NCBI RefSeq assembly: GCF_041146795.1
Contig: NC_135175.1
Span: 23,289,075 to 23,353,074 of the forward strand
DNA: 64,000 nucleotides
Origin: Maylandia zebra
Taxonomy: Eukaryota; Chordata; Actinopteri; Cichliformes; Cichlidae
Direction of reading: 5' to 3'
The notes beneath the pieces were generated by a model, which made no database searches, had not been told where the DNA came from, and saw only the letters and a list, made by a program, of their open reading frames with translations. Below are positions 33,901 to 47,800 of the stretch, in pieces. Made by a program: the position numbers and the translations under genes. Numbering within the stretch: the first letter of the stretch is position 1; each line of letters begins with the position of its first letter.

Positions 33901-36900
33901 GATTGTTATCTGTCAGTTTGATTGGTCTACGTCATTCTCTAAATGACATAAAACATAAATATTAAACTCAGGCCTACCAGGCAAATTTAAGGTCTGGCTA
34001 TTCCAGCATGGCATGCTACAAAGACTCTTGTTTATCATCCATAGTGGAGGAATTCAGTGTGGCAATGTGCAGGGTTGTAATGCTCCTTAGAGACTCGACT
34101 GATAACAAGGTGACTGACACAGGAGTCACTACAATAGCTGGATGCAAAAGCAGGCACATCAGTGGCACAAGCAGAAAGTATGCTGAAATTGAGAGAAGTT
34201 ACTGGCAACCCCTGCTTGGGGCGTCAGGGATTCGGATCCACTCACTTCCAGTAATGGGTAAAATCTGATCCAAGACAGAGGAGAGACATGGTTCAAGCTG
34301 AGATCCGGGAGTTCGAGGAGGAAGGTAGAGTGTCCTGGGCAAAAGCACTGGGTTCACAAGGAACCTGGATGAAGTGAGATTACTTGGGCTGAACTTTGGA
34401 GATTGGAGCCTTGCTCCGCTCAGTTTATTACGCCCTTCCATCACCAACAAGCTACAGAGGGAACAGAGGGTGGTAGGCCTGGCTATTCCCAGTCCGAGTA
34501 GGATGCATGGGGTTCCCTGCACAGTCTGAGTGGAACACACTCACGGCTTTTGGAATAACAGGAAGAGATAAAAAGGCAGCCATCCATAGGTTAGAGGAGG
34601 CCGCCGAGAGAGCTTCTTGTTGGCTCTAGAATAAGAGGGAGAAGGGTAACTGGGGACCAGGAGGAGGGTAACTGGGGACCAGGAGGAGGGTAACTGGGGA
34701 CCAGGAGGAGATGGGCACTGACTGGCCATCACTGCTGATCCAACGACCTGAGGCTGTTGTTTTTCAGAAACACCCGATAATAGTTGAACACCACCTGACG
34801 ACATCTTCTCCTGGTCGAAGTCGCTGTAGCACTATATATAGTTTTATAAACATTAGGCTGATATTTTAAGCCATGTGCTATTGGCTTAAACATTTGGGTT
34901 TGTTTATAAACCTTGTCATATATTAAATTTTTGGCACTTTTTTATTATTTGGCATATTTTTCCACACTTAAATGTTTCAGATCATCAAACAAATGTTAAT
35001 ATTGAACAAAGATAACCTGAGTAAAATACAAAATGCAGTTTTTAAATAATGATTTTATTTGTTAAGGGAAATAATGCTATCTAAACTAAATGTGGTGAAA
35101 AAGTATTTGCAGCCTCTTATTAAATCATTAATCTGCTGAGATTAAACACACTGGCCATAATCAGTTCATGCCTTTATACTCAAGCACACTTGGGTTCTGC
35201 AGCAGGACAATAATCCAAAACAGACCAGCAAAAACCTAGTGATGGTTTTGGAGTGGCCTAGTCAGAGTCTGGACTTCAATCTGATCGAGGTGTTTTGTCA
35301 TATTAAATTTTCTTTCACATGAAAAATGCATGTGTAAAGAAATAAGAATTCAGGAAAGCAGAAAAAAAGCAGATACTTTTTCATAGTGCTGTATATTGCT
35401 CTCATGTTGATCACATATCTTATATATCCTCTCCTTTTGCAGGTAGGAGCCCATTTTCTGGAGACAGTTGTGCGAAAGTTTGACGAGCACTACAAGAACC
35501 CGAGTGGAGGCAAAGAGTGCGACAACCTGATCGCCATCGTTGCTCACCTGTATAACTTCCAGGTGGTACATTCCATCCTCATCTTCGACATCCTAAAACT
35601 GCTGGTGGGAACATTTACAGAAAAGGACATCGAGCTGGTCCTGTTTGTGCTGAGGAATGTCGGCTTCGCCCTGAGGAAGGACGATCCTCTAGCTCTGAAG
35701 GAGCTCATCTCTGAAGCCCAACGCAAGGCCAGCGATATGGGGTCGAAGTTTCAGGATCAAACCAGGGTAGGGAGATGAGATCAGATTTTGTTTTTTTTAA
35801 ACCAAGATTACGTTTTATTTCCTAACTGATCACAATGCTGTGTCATGATTTCTCAACCAAGTTTAGAAGCATTTCTGACTTGTGAAAACCCGTCCTCAGG
35901 TGCGTTTCATGCTGGAAACAATGATGGCATTGAAAAACAATGACATGAGGAAGATCCCTGGCTATGATCCCGAGCCTGTGGAGAGACTGAGGAAGCTGCA
36001 GCGGAGTCTGGTGGGTGAAAGCCATATTTTATTTGATTTTATTACCTGCATTATTAAAAATAAGTCTAAGCCTGAACTTAATCCTATTAAACATAATAAT
36101 CATTCTTTTAGCCTCCACTTGTACCACCAGGTGGCCCCAGAGTGCCACTTTTATAGACCTAAACTTCTACTTTAATAGTTCACACCTTCAGGAATCCTGT
36201 CACAATATTACCAACTAATATACCTGGTGTTAACCAGCTGAGTCTTCTCATGGCTAACACCTTGCGATGCTCAGATCCACAGAAGCGCAGGGGGCAGTGA
36301 CATGAAGCTGAGGGTCTCTCTTGATAGTCTCCTGGCAGCAGAGCAGGTGGGCCGCTGGTGGATTGTCGGCTCATCGTGGAGCGGCGCTCCCATGATCAGC
36401 AAGCAAGAGGACACAACCACAAAACAAACCCCTGCTCAAGGACAGGTAGAGTACCGGAGCTGCAGAAGACATTAAATTATTATAGCAGCACTCATGTTTA
36501 AATTAGGCAGCCTGGAGCACATCTGGATTAGTGTGAGACATCTGCTTCAGATGTGTGTATATCCATGAAAATTCAACGTGGCTGTCTGCTGTGTTCAAAA
36601 ATGGTAGAAAAACATGTGGGAGGCACTGATTGATTTTCAAAGAATGACTGTTTGTCTTAATGCCTTAGAAGAATTATTGTATTGGTTAGCAAAAACTGAT
36701 CAATATGAGGGGTGGATATTGATTTTTTTATTTTTTATTTTTTCATGACAAAAAAATGAAAGACAACAAGTTGGACAGAAGCATTATTAAATTAGAAATT
36801 AAACGTATTCCTATAAGGATCATCATTTTGAAGCAGATCTGACGTCTAAGAGGGCCGCAGATCCTTTCAGAGGTGACATTTTCCATCTTCCGTGTGTGGC

Positions 36901-39900
36901 CTTGGCGTGTTCTTCACTGATGAAGCAATGGATCGCTTCACCTAAAGTAAACACACATCCAAGGATATAACCAGTTTTACAGGTAGCTTCACATCCAGTA
37001 GTTTGGATATTATTTGTAAGATCTGGGGTGTGCGTTCAGTTAAGACAATGAACAGAATAAGACAATATTTACCTAGAATAATTACTTGGTAACTGTCAAT
37101 TTTGTCCTTGCAGAAGCAAAGGAGACAGCGTTTATCATGAATTTTAACCGCTCCACCACTTCATTCTGGCTCCTTCGATCATGAGAACAGTTAATAAAGA
37201 AGCAGTAAAGCCTCCCTGTGCAAACCCAAGGTTTTTCTTGGACACCCCGATGTTCGGAGTGAACGGCCTCCTCATGAGCACAGCTGAGGAGATTCTAGCA
37301 ATGATGACGCTACCACAATAAACCCTTTAAATTACTCGCTTCCAAGAAGAAAACTAATAGATTTTTTTTTCAGTTCCAACAGTTCCTGGATTTAAAATTT
37401 TCCTTCTGCAGCTAATATGTAATGTGTACATTTTGACACTGTAATTCTGACCACCTGATGGTTGCCACCATTTTTTTTTTTTCCATTTTCCTCGCCATGT
37501 GCTTAAAAAAACGTTAGTGCACTTCTAGGCAGATCAAATTAAGATAACATTTTTTCCTCCTTTCACTTAAGCATATTTGGACACTGTAAACGTGAATAAG
37601 TTGCTAGTAATCAAAAAATTAGTACCCAAACTCGTTGCCTTAGTTGACTTGAGATAGCCAAGTTAGGGGAACTTGTTCTCTGTGATCGCACAGTGCTTAG
37701 AATAACTTGATTTTTCTGAGTGAGCAATACTAAATGAATTAGTTCAACTGAGATATATGTCAATATATATCAGTTACAATACTAAATGAATTATTTCAAG
37801 TCACACATTGGCCATATGTCAGCTGACATATATGTTAGTTGGCATGTGTCATGTATGTCAGCTGATCTATATTGACATATGTCAGTTGAACTAATTCGTT
37901 TAGTATTGCTCACTCAGAAAAATCAAGTTATTCTAAGCACCGTGCACTCAAAATAAGTAAGTTGCACTAAGTTGGCTGGACTTAGTTCTTATTAATGCTT
38001 TTCTGCAGCAGTATCTCTGTTGGCCCCAAGGAGGCAGCAAGTTTCTTTCCACTCTGCGTCTATGCTGTTCATCAACATTCCCATGAGTCCGACATTTAGC
38101 CGGTTTATCTTTTTTATAGAATATTTTCAGGAACTGTACTATGATCACAGCCCTCCATTTGAATCCTTTTATATATTTTCCGCTTTGCATCAAAGTCTTA
38201 ACCTGCAGCTATGTTGGGACAATGATTAACAAATAAATAAGGTACGAGGAAAGCATGGCTTCATCAGTAATGGCAGCATTTATCGTTCTATAACTGTTGT
38301 CATTGTTTTATTTTTTTTTTAGTTTAGTGCCAAAGTGTTAGAGCTGGCCAGGAAACAGAGGATGAACACCGATGTCAGAAGGAACATCTTCTGTGTGCTT
38401 ATGACCAGTGAAGATTACCTGGATGCATTTGAGAAGCTGTTGAGGTTTGTTTCGTCTCACATCTCTGTTTCTTTCTTCAGTTTTTGGAGTAGTTTAGCCC
38501 ATTTGAAATTTTTATTTATTTTTAATTTGCTATGTTTAAAGGATGGGTCTGAAGGACAAGCAGGAGAGAGAGATTGTTCATGTTCTGATGGACTGCTGTC
38601 TCCAAGAGAAAAACTTCAACGCCTTTTACGTCATACTGGGAGAGAAATTTTGCTCACATGACCGTCGCTTCCAGGTAGCCTTATTAGCAAAACCATGTAA
38701 GACATGTGCTGCTTGTTCAATCAATGGTTATGGTAGATTATACTGTAAATCCTTCTTATATTTTAGTTTAAAAGTCTCGTAAGTTTGCATAATCAGTTTA
38801 AAAGGGTTTATTATGGGATTTAATTACCTGGCACGGGCATATGACCACCCGGTCTCTCAAACTGTGTGTGATCTGTGTGTGGCCTGCAGTTCACCTCTGC
38901 AGTGTGGGAGCCTCTGACACCTCTGGCTTCTGATTTGACTCAAACTGTGATTACAAACAATGGCGTTGAGACCACACTTCCTACTTTGCTGTCATGTAGG
39001 CCAGCAGCTCATATCGGAAACTGGTGACCATTGTCCTCATCAAAGAGCTCCAGAACGGAGCTGGTGGGAATGTTTGCTTTTCACATGTAAACTGGGTCTC
39101 GATGAGAGGGTTATCTCTTTAGAGGAGTCGGTTATTTAAGGTGCTTAATTTGGTAATCACTGATGACAGTATTGCGGATATAGTGTTGCATCAATGAGCC
39201 AGACTTGTCTTTTATTTTAAAGTGATCTTGAGCAATAGTTCTCCGAGCTTTCTGGGGAATCTTTTGTCATTGGCTGCTTTTTCACTCATTTTCAGTCAAG
39301 TTCTTGTAAGTGTTTTTAACCCACTTAAAACTTGCTTATGAATCATTCAAGCATAAAAAAAGCAGAAACGCATCATTTGTTCCCATTTCTTTGTCATTAG
39401 TAGAATTTACAGAAATGCCAAAGGTAACAGTTTTACAGGATTATAATAGTTTTCTTTTCGCACCGATGGGGTGAATCACAAAACGCTATTGGCCAAAAAC
39501 TTAGGCATCATGTGCAGTGTGTCCTAAAAATTTAAGTAAACTGGACACGTGAATGACAAAAGAAGAAATGGCATTAAGAAAAAAACTATATACTGCAGAT
39601 GAACAGTGTCTAAAAGGCGTCTTCTTAAGAAAAAAAAATGGTTTGGAGCTGGTTTTCAGTGGTGTTAGGGGTCATGTTAGATTTTGCTCCACTATACAGT
39701 ACTATCTGGAAAGCATCTGATTGCTACCAGCTTCATTTCTCAGCATAAAAATGATCCCAAACACACTGTCAATGCAGAAAACGCATACCTAGATAACGTC
39801 CCACTGTGTGTTTTTCTATCGGTCGTAGATTGGCCTCCACAGCAGCAGCGTGGGTTCATCTTGACAGAAAAATAAAATAAAAGCCAGCTAATATCCAAAG

Positions 39901-40914
39901 AAGGGCTTTGAATGTTCTTCAAGAAGCCTGAAGGACTATTCCTGTTCTTTTACACAATACTATATGATATGTGTGTTTCTGGATTTAATTGTTCCTTCAA
40001 ACCCTCTCTCCTTTCTCATAGATGACTTTCCAGTTCAGCCTCTGGGACAAGTTCAGGGAGCTGCCCAACCTTTCCAGCAGCACCTTTAACAATCTGGTCC
40101 AGCTGGTCACCTGCTTCCTTCAGAGGAAATGCCTCTCACTCTCCATTCTCAAAGTAATTAATATTATGTATATATTACATGTATTTAGTTGATTTTACAG
40201 ATTAAATCTTTAAACCTATTCTTTGCATTAACCTCTGCTGTTTGTGCCTTTAGGTAATAGAGTTTGGGGAACTAGATAAGCCCACAGTGCGCTTCTTGCG
40301 TCAGGTGCTGACCAAACTGCTGAAAGAAACTGAGCCCGAGGAGCTGGCCAGCATATTTGGAAGGTGAGCTGCACAACATCAGGAGAGTGATGTCACACAT
40401 AGCAGGGGATAGTTTAGGGTTTTCTCCATTTGATTTAGAAAGGTTGTCTCTGTAGAGTGCATGGAACTCTTTCTTCCTGTAAAGTCACCAGAGCTATGGT
40501 TTTCACATCGGTGCAGTCGGACATCACACAGAGTTTGTTGCCAGGAACTGCTGGTGCACCTCTGTTAAGAAAAACAAAATTAAGAACTGCAGCCATGACT
40601 AAAGCCCTGTGAGGCTGCACTGGGGCATAGATGTGTTAGAGCTATACCACATGGCTGTACCATCCACCTTCTATAAACTGCTATTAGCTCACACCTTGAA
40701 AGTCAACTGTGACTCTTTTTGTTTCCCTTCTGCCAGGATTTCAGGAATTCCCAAGCTAGGAATGCTGAGGGAGGGCTTGAAGCTTTTCATTGACCACTTC
40801 CTCCTGAAGAGCATCCTGTCCCAGGGAGCACCAGAGAAAGCAGCATTGCTGTCAGAGCGTGCCCAACTCGCCACCAAAGCCATGGAGGCAAAAGAGACAA
40901 AGCTAAAACTGTAA
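30933..40914 (+). CDS. nom1: nom1, nucleolar MIF4G/MA3 domain protein (complete, 837 aa)
   Basis: NOM1 is a nucleolar protein related to yeast Sgd1; it acts in small-subunit ribosome biogenesis, binds the helicase eIF4A3 and targets PP1 to the nucleolus. Exons: 30933-31856, 31962-32074, 33386-33581, 35443-35766, 35900-36010, 36275-36445, 38323-38444, 38542-38674, 40022-40153, 40254-40363, 40737-40914. All splice sites are GT-AG and the frame closes on a TAA at 40912-40914. Human NOM1 is 860 aa. Residues 1-310 are a lysine-rich then strongly acidic low-complexity tail, with the conserved core RFVKKKSRKELRKEKRKMKK; GKYVPPHLR leads into the MIF4G domain (about 345-550; LEELYMSSSRKDMNDTL, HLYNFQVVHSILIFDIL, LRKDD). 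The MA3 domain (about 615-735) contains LARKQRMNTDVRRNIFC and VLMDCCLQEKNFNAFY. The C-terminus FIDHFLLKSI matches the family. It is head-to-head with lmbr1 and tail-to-tail with mnx1. Confidence 0.96.
32383..32575 (-). pseudogene. LINE (L2-like) C-terminal fragment in nom1 intron 2
   Basis: Read on the minus strand this encodes a short stretch with CGEAAYRYCGPVLWNKL, which resembles the GEAAFSYYGP.LWN.LP end of fish L2-type reverse transcriptases. The TATATAGCACTTTTC tail downstream (plus 32365-32385) fits. It is a small dead fragment. Confidence 0.5.
32690..32865 (+). repeat. tRNA-derived SINE
   Basis: The 5' part resembles a tRNA-like head (CTCCACTGGTTGAGCAGG as A-box, a decayed B-box near 32747). 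The body ends in TGTCCAATAAAGGCTGAAAA, a 3' end shared by widespread fish SINEs. It lies in nom1 intron 2 in sense orientation. It is not a functional tRNA gene. Confidence 0.6.
34270..34560 (+). pseudogene. Degenerate retroelement-derived coding fragment
   Basis: In the plus strand, 34285-34530 gives fragments such as AEIREFEEEGRVSWA, GSQGTWMK and a SITNKL stretch that resemble a recurring fish retroelement segment upstream of LPSPTNL. Several frame breaks are present. It lies in nom1 intron 3 and precedes the 22-bp tandem repeat. Confidence 0.35.
34645..34710. repeat. Three perfect copies of a 22-bp tandem repeat
   Basis: Units at 34645-34666, 34667-34688 and 34689-34710 are identical and start GGTAACTGGGGACC. 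It is a minisatellite in nom1 intron 3. It is not CRISPR because there are no spacers. Confidence 0.95.
34965..35392 (+). mobile_element. Decayed Tc1-family transposon in nom1 intron 3
   Basis: An internal segment (about 35199-35290) translates to LQQDNNPKQTSKNL followed by [15 protein letters not shown], which is the second and third catalytic block of a Tc1 transposase with substitutions. The right end reads AGATACTTTTTCATAGTGCTGTA, a typical Tc1 terminus, and GTGGTGAAAAAGTATTTGC near 35091 is an inverted counterpart. The middle of the gene is deleted. It is related to the fragment at 52855-53045. Confidence 0.7.
37600..37985. mobile_element. Fold-back MITE with about 73-bp inverted arms
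   Basis: The arms 37693-37767 and 37868-37940 are near-perfect reverse complements, starting GTGCTTAGAATAACTTGATT and ending CAAGTTATTCTAAGCAC. The spacer itself contains repeated CATATGTCAGCTGA-like inverted motifs. There is no coding capacity. It lies in nom1 intron 6; outer ends and target duplication are unclear. Confidence 0.75.
39540..39960 (+). pseudogene. Decayed mariner/Tc1 transposase fragment
   Basis: The plus-strand frame reads HKNDPKHTVNAENAYLDN, then VDWPPQQQRGF, matching the DNDPKHTA...AYLD and DWPPQSPDLN region of Tc1/mariner transposases. Stops and deletions surround it. It lies in nom1 intron 8. Confidence 0.6.
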
Positions 40915-41096
40915 AACACAGAAACGCACACAGCAAAAACTCAAAATATGGACTGTGATGAAAAAAGAAAAAGAACTGGAACAACAGAAGACCTTTTAAT
41001 ACAAAAACGCAAACCTACTGTGTTACTTATAAAGGAAACAAGGAAATGAAGAAGATGTGGTTAAATCTAGCAGTTTGCCTTGGTGTGTCTGTGTAC

Positions 41097-41262
41097 AATA
41101 AAGAAAGATTTTTACATTTGAAAGTTATTGATTCCCTCAGGCACACACCAGCGTTTAAAGGGTAATCCACTGTAATAAATAATTACATAATGTTCATGCT
41201 CTTGTATATTTGTTATGAAAGAAAATGTCCTGTACCTTCATGTCAAAGAAAACCTCAATAAA
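41097..41262 (+). terminator. nom1: nom1 polyadenylation signals
   Basis: Two canonical AATAAA hexamers follow the nom1 stop codon, at 41097-41102 and 41257-41262, giving predicted 3' UTRs of roughly 200 and 370 bases. The first is followed by a T-rich stretch. No cleavage site evidence is available beyond the hexamers. Confidence 0.6.
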
Positions 41263-41299
41263 TTAACTTTCAACTCCTTTATGTGGAAAAAGAACTGTT

Positions 41300-42340
41300 T
41301 TGTGTTGGCGTAAGTCTGTCTACGTTTTCTTCAGAGACTGCCCTCGGGGAGGCAGTGTGCATCAAGAGTTAATATTGCACAGTTTGGTCACCTGGGTCTA
41401 TTCTTCTGGGCTTTGCTGAGTCTATTTACACCTTCCACATGATAAAGCAACTTTTAATCTGGTCTTTTTCAGCCTTAAACGTGGCTGATTGCTGCATATT
41501 TGTGTATGTCTATCCTTTTGTGGATATTTGCTGTAGGAGCAGAGAGAACTGAGAGGTGTTTACACGCCTTAATGAAATGACCTGGAGCCATGAATCTGTC
41601 CTATACTGTTCGCTAGCTGACACCAGTGCCTCTCCGCATTGTAAGCATAGCAGCATCAATCTGCTAGATTTGATACTTGCTCCTATTAATTAGCTCCGCT
41701 GGTGTGGCCTGAATCAATCCAAGACTTCGGAGCAGTACCCTGAGGTCAGGAATAGGACACTAAGGTCACCCGGGGGAAATGTTGCGAGCTGTCTCAGGTA
41801 ATTTTAGAGAGCGCAATTACTTCATCAATTCAGTCAGTTGAGAATTTTGGTGGAAAAGCTTGAGAATTTGGCTGCTGAGGTGGAGATAATGGGATCAATA
41901 GGCTCACTGTGCACTCCATACACTGGCTATTGTCTGCAACCATGAGCCGGAGAGTTTCCTTCAGCCTCACCTGGTGTGTGGGTCTGACCCTCAGCTGAAC
42001 TTTGATTTAGTCTGCTAAAGCAAACAGCAGAAGATAACTAACAGATCCTTCAGTAATCCCTATACAAATGGCACATAATCAGTGAGACCCTGCTATAGAT
42101 TAACGCTGATGACTGCGGAGGAAATGATAACGCGTCAAATCACCGCTAGCCCTGCTTTCTGGAAATAGAGCCATGCGTAAAAGCGCGCACACGAGGATTA
42201 TTAAACTGCCTCAGAGGCCAAGTCGGATTAATTGAGATATACATAATATAATAAAATACGTGGTTTGTCTGAAAGAGGGTCAGGCTAGATATCAACACAT
42301 TAGCAGTCGGTGAGATTTGAGGGTGTCCACTCATTTTCAC
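41300..42340. other. nom1-mnx1 intergenic stretch, candidate conserved non-coding block
   Basis: No gene or recognisable transposon is seen in this stretch. Unlike the surrounding AT-rich DNA it is complex and mixed in composition, with several homeodomain-type AATTA/TAAT cores (for example CTATTAATTAGCTC near 41683 and GCGCAATTACTTCATC near 41812) and CAATC or TGATT motifs. Together with its place just downstream of a developmental homeobox gene, this suggests cis-regulatory DNA. This is inference from composition only. Confidence 0.35.
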
Positions 42341-42370
42341 CAAAAACTAGGCACTAGATTATTTGGCCTG

Positions 42371-42401
<31 letters not shown>

Positions 42402-42402
42402 G
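42371..42402. repeat. (CA)n(TA)n microsatellite
   Basis: A short CA run of about nine units passes directly into a TA run of about seven units, between nom1 and mnx1. It is an ordinary simple repeat. Confidence 0.9.
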
Positions 42403-42916
42403 ATCTATGATTACAATTTATAGCTGTTAGCTCATGGAATTTAGATGTTACACGGATTAGAATATATTCTTATTATTAAATTATTATTGCTCAAAATATT
42501 TGCACCAATACTGCCCATTTTCCACAAACGCGCATCCTGTGAGGTCAATAGTCAATTATTTATATTTTGTTAAGCTGAGTTTATGAGTTTGAATGATTTC
42601 AGTACTGAAAATAGTGCCTGAGCAGCCAAGTTTGTCGCTTAACACGCCTTTAAAACGCTTTATTAATACGAGCCCATTGCTAGTGTGGTGTGAAATGTTT
42701 CCTCCGTCTGACTGCCTCCTTGCTGTTTGCTCACACTGCACGTTTGCACAGATCTGACAGCGCTATTAACAGTAATTCCCATGACCCGACCTGTCAGAGC
42801 AAGGAGGAAAACACAAGCCTCTGTCCGGAAACACACTGCGAGCACAATCATAAATCAGAGGGAGTGCGTTTGCAAGAAAGAAAATAGTTTTATATAGGAA
42901 AAAAACCCCAAAACAC

Positions 42917-42922
42917 TTTATT
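42917..42922 (-). terminator. mnx1: Candidate mnx1 polyadenylation signal
   Basis: TTTATT on the plus strand reads AATAAA on the mnx1 strand, 558 bases past the stop codon. A second candidate hexamer lies near 43284. Which one is used cannot be told from sequence. Confidence 0.4.
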
Positions 42923-43480
42923 TCACATTGTTTGCCAAGACGCTAAACAATAATTTAGCATGCAGATGTATTATAAGTAAGATGTATTATATGTACGTTT
43001 TATAAATACAGATAGAAAAATAAACATAACATTTTTCCAGTGTGATATGGCACCGAGGAAGTAAAACATCACAAAGAACAAAAATAAAAGAGCCACTATT
43101 AAGTGTAAGGGATATAGGATAGGATATAATTGAAAGATTATTGCTGATAAACTAACCATCACAGCAGGTGGATATTGCAAAATCCTGAGCCAGTTTACAG
43201 CGTTTGCATATAACCATGCAATAGGCTACGTCACAGTTTTACCTATAGCCGGGTGCTGCACGATATAAACCGCAAATCTTCTGCTTTATTGCTTGTTTAT
43301 GACACGAGGGTCTAATCTTGACCTACATTTTATTATTTTCATAACAAAAACAAAAATCTCCACAATTCCAAGTAGGTGATTAGAGGTTGGATTACATGCA
43401 TCTAACTGCATTTTACAGCGAAAGCCCCCCCAGAGTCACTAGAAATGGAAAACGCTGCCTTCGCCCTTTTGCTCCAAGCT

Positions 43481-45706
<2,226 letters not shown>

Positions 45707-46400
45707 CGGTGACCCGGTGCGCGTCCTTCTCGCCACTGCTGCTCAGACTGAAGGAGAAGCCACAGCCGTTTCCCCACCTCTCTAAAGTTATGATGGGATC
45801 CGGAGTGTGTGAGAGGAACTCCGTGTCACACTTAATTCCTGTCAGAAGGAGGCGATTGGTGCAGCCCTCTGGCAGGGGGCTGTCCGAAGCGTCACTGCGC
45901 ACCCAACAAAGCCTCCCTGCTGTAAGCACGGCGCTGGCAGAGTTACTGTTTCCATAAAATATTGCCATTACTGAGGGAAAAAACGATGCAGACAGAAATA
46001 TTTTTCTGTTTTTGGTCAGCTGGATGCTAATTTTGCTTATATGCGCAATTCTTCAGCAGCAGGTTTAGGCTGGCATGTTTCCAGTGTGACTATTTATAAA
46101 ATACAGGACCTTCTTCGATTAGAAGTGAGCTGGTAGTATTGGTCTAACTTTGAAAGACAGCAAATATATATTTATATTTAAATATATTATTTCATTAGAA
46201 ACCACGTATTAAAATCCCTGTTTTCTTAGAATTGAGCGAATACACGCATTACTACTGCAAGAGCAGATAAAAATAGAACAATTCCGTTTCCAGAGGTGAG
46301 CTCTGTCTTTGGGCCTGCATGCTTCATGGTTCATTTGAGGACGGGACATGGTTTAGCCGAAGCAGAACAAAACAAAGCATACTTACGATAGCCGTGATAA
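45707..46400 (-). promoter_or_regulatory. mnx1: mnx1 5' UTR and proximal promoter region
   Basis: This interval lies directly upstream of the mnx1 start codon. A TATAAATA-like sequence on the minus strand (plus 46091-46098) lies about 385 bp upstream of the ATG and could position transcription, giving a 5' UTR of roughly 350 bases. An in-frame upstream extension exists but starts at GTG, so the MEKSKNF start is preferred. The TATA assignment is tentative. Confidence 0.35.
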
Positions 46401-46589
46401 TAAGGGGGGATATTACGAAGCGCATAGGTCGAGTTGGATTATGACGCCAACTCAATTTTCAGACCTTACACGTGAAGTGATTTGTGGCTGTCTTGACAAC
46501 AGTGACCCATTAAATTCAGGGGGAAAAAACTGCATAGGCAAAAGTGAGCCACATAGGCCAACAGGGAAATTTAAGTAAAAGCCCTCCTT

Positions 46590-47060
46590 CTGTCGCTCCA
46601 AAACCTGAAGGTGACTGACGCACAGCGACACGTTAAAATGGCGCTATGCATCTGAATTAATTAGGTCCATGCGTCTCTGCTTGTAGCGTTTACGTTGTTG
46701 ATTTTTATAACTTATTATTAATTGTAACCTTAAAAAATAGAATCCCTGAACTGTGACGAATAATACGGATGGTTTGATGTTTTTTAAAAAATCAACAAGG
46801 AGGCATCGACAAATTTTGCATTTGAAAGCCTTAAAATGTGATGAGGAGAGAGATGTAATCGGCCCGTGGCTCCGGGTGACGTGGGTCTAATAAGCCACTT
46901 AAAGTTAATGGAAGAGGAGGTCAAAATGAGAATTATTGACACCCCGTTGCCCTTAACTGGTCTACCAATAAAGCTGATTAGTTTTTGTCAATTCATCAGC
47001 TAACCGCACTCCGGGGACGTTTATTTGCTCGGGGGAAATCAACAAGTCACCGGGTAGTTT
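46590..47060. promoter_or_regulatory. Candidate conserved regulatory element upstream of mnx1 (proximal)
   Basis: This is non-coding, transposon-free sequence of mixed composition, about 0.9-1.35 kb upstream of mnx1. It holds several TAAT/ATTA cores (GAATTAATTAGG near 46653, CTAATAAGCC near 46887), a TGACGTGG motif near 46877 and a CCAATAAAGC stretch near 46966. Its high complexity against an AT-rich background is the kind seen in developmental enhancers. No alignment was possible. Confidence 0.35.
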
Positions 47061-47479
47061 TGAAGTAAAGGATCGCCATTTAATTGTGGACCTTGATGAT
47101 CACGAGCAATTACAGAATGATAAGGGGGAGATTGATGTGGGTGTGTGGGACGCGGGCCTGCGTGGAAACGTGGAGGAGAGAGGAGGTATGACAGAGAGGA
47201 GACGATCAAATGCGCTTCGAGCATTTCTGCGAGAAAATGCGCAGATGTTGACGATGTGAAGATGTTGTACTAGAGTCTCGAATGTATTGACTTGTGAATA
47301 TTTTACCAAAATGTTTCTGAAAACAGCGCATTAATAAAAAAAATCAATCCAAATATCCGGTCCAGATGCCCACAGCAACTCTCGTTCAATCTGAGCAGGC
47401 ATTAAAGAGGGTGGTTTAAAATTATTATGATATTGCCATGGGTTTAATTAACATCTCCACCTCGGAATATTTAGCAGAT

Positions 47480-47800
47480 GCGAGTTGCCGAAACACAAGT
47501 TTTCTTTTGCATATTCCTCAACGATTAAACGCACTTTATCAGCCTTCTGTCTGATTTTTTACAACAGCCGGACTCTTATTCTGCGCCTTGTCCCTCACCA
47601 CGGGTTTAATTTCATTAAGGAGCCCACATGAATATTTCTATTAAAGCAGCGGTGAAATATGGAGCCATTTAGTATTGGCCTTCGCCGATCACGCAGATTT
47701 ATAGCTCCTTTTCATCACATCCAGGAGAGAGAAAATTAATAAGGAGCCCAATGGAAACTGACCCTAAAACCCTTTTCTTTCCTGAAAGCTGTTAATTTGC
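47480..47800. promoter_or_regulatory. Candidate conserved regulatory element upstream of mnx1 (distal)
   Basis: This transposon-free stretch lies between mnx1 and ube3c. A 10-bp motif AAGGAGCCCA occurs twice in direct orientation (47617-47626 and 47741-47750), each time just after an ATTAA- or TTAAT-type homeodomain core. GATTTATAGC and AATTTCATTA elements are also present. The repeated composite motif suggests a transcription-factor platform, but this is inference. Confidence 0.35.

Noticed and set aside
34645..34710. Possible CRISPR-like array
   Set aside because: The units abut without spacers and the genome is eukaryotic; it is a minisatellite.
45707..45736. In-frame upstream extension of Mnx1 ([10 protein letters not shown])
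   Set aside because: It starts at GTG; the family N-terminus MEKSKNF with a good context is at 45706.
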